Positions 63,833 through 64,000 of a DNA stretch of 64,000 nucleotides are shown here, piece after piece. The notes beneath the pieces were generated by a model that saw only the letters and a list, made by a program, of their open reading frames with translations, did not search any database and was not told the origin of the DNA. The DNA comes from Thermoflexus sp. (GTDB lineage Bacteria; Chloroflexota; Anaerolineae; Aggregatilineales; Aggregatilineaceae): contig DYGX01000005.1 of NCBI GenBank assembly GCA_020724465.1, positions 62,001 to 126,000 of the forward strand. The letters are read 5' to 3'. The position numbers were made by a program, and so were the translations under genes. The first letter of the stretch is position 1, and each line of letters opens with the position of its first letter.

Positions 63833-64000
63833 ATGGAGCTTGAGGATATCCTGTATGGCCGCGTGACGGTCGACGAGCCGGTGCTGGTCGCGCTGCTGGG
63901 CAGCCGGGCGGTGCGGCGGCTGCGCGGCGTGCTGCAGCACGGCATCACCGGGCTGCTCGGCATCACGCATCCGGTGACGCGCTATGACCATTCGGTCGGC
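63833..64000 (+). CDS. HD-domain phosphohydrolase, N-terminal part
   Basis: The gene continues past the right edge; 56 codons are seen. The sequence HGITGLLGITHPVTRYDHSVG is the start of an HD-domain hydrolase (RFxHS-type first histidine). An upstream ATG at 63824 is possible. It follows the GH18-like gene after 23 bases. HD proteins dephosphorylate nucleotides or nucleic-acid ends; the visible part cannot tell which. Confidence 0.8.
   Translation, partial: MELEDILYGRVTVDEPVLVALLGSRAVRRLRGVLQHGITGLLGITHPVTRYDHSVG

Overview
The window is chromosomal DNA from a GC-rich bacterium (well above 60% G+C by eye), most likely a Chloroflexota bacterium of the Anaerolineae type. The lineage is inferred from gene style: very large GAF-domain histidine kinases, a DUF4388 protein beside an MglA/Roc-like GTPase, a membrane Ser/Thr kinase with an outside TPR domain, lipoproteins with Thr/Pro-rich linkers, an ArsA-like ATPase with an HSP20-like tail, and a thiamine-precursor transporter behind a TPP riboswitch. 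No rRNA, tRNA, phage, transposase, plasmid or CRISPR was seen. Coding density is high.

Region 1 (1-18.5 kb, mostly +): a signalling block. It holds the start of a lipoprotein gene (minus), a DUF4388 protein, a small GTPase, an alpha/beta hydrolase, a left-handed beta-helix protein, a reductase resembling cyanobacterial acyl-ACP reductase, a receiver plus degenerate GGDEF protein, a 3489-residue histidine kinase with about 16 GAF domains, a receiver-only regulator, and a second alpha/beta hydrolase that lacks its nucleophile. Region 2 (18.6-22.6 kb, +): a thiamine operon with promoter, TPP riboswitch, terminator, thiamine pyrophosphokinase and an ABC importer for a thiamine precursor, ending in a broken ASCH gene. 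Region 3 (22.7-34.6 kb): small unknown proteins, a second PAS/GAF histidine kinase, DUF402, DUF2085, an NAD-sugar epimerase, a secreted M28 peptidase, a secreted beta protein with a clear terminator, MurJ, an LLM-class flavin oxidoreductase and a patatin.

Region 4 (34.6-44.4 kb, mostly minus): xseA - Ser/Thr kinase - xseB in one unit, a small + gene, a structured intergenic element, fabI, a LysM/beta-propeller/L,D-transpeptidase lipoprotein, a TauE/SafE permease and a membrane TIR-domain protein. Region 5 (44.6-53 kb): D-2-hydroxyacid dehydrogenase, a small helical protein, cspA with a long leader, UbiB-like kinase, ArsA-like ATPase, Na+/Ca2+ exchanger coupled to a PII-like protein, O-methyltransferase and small proteins. 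Region 6 (53-64 kb): a secreted DUF3298 protein, a RIO-type kinase behind a long leader with a small ORF, a TlpA thioredoxin, rimO flanked by two copies of an unusual 10-bp-periodic inverted-repeat element, a secreted helical-repeat protein, a methyltransferase, two extracytoplasmic glycosidase-like proteins (one apparently catalytically dead) and the start of an HD-domain gene.

Promoters with both boxes can be read at several places. Others show only a TGnTATAAT-like extended -10. The observations most worth following up are the 16-GAF kinase, the paired active and pseudo hydrolases, the AAR-like reductase with its catalytic Cys, the decamer elements around rimO, the leader of the RIO kinase, the PII-like/antiporter pair and the kinase inserted between the exonuclease VII subunits.
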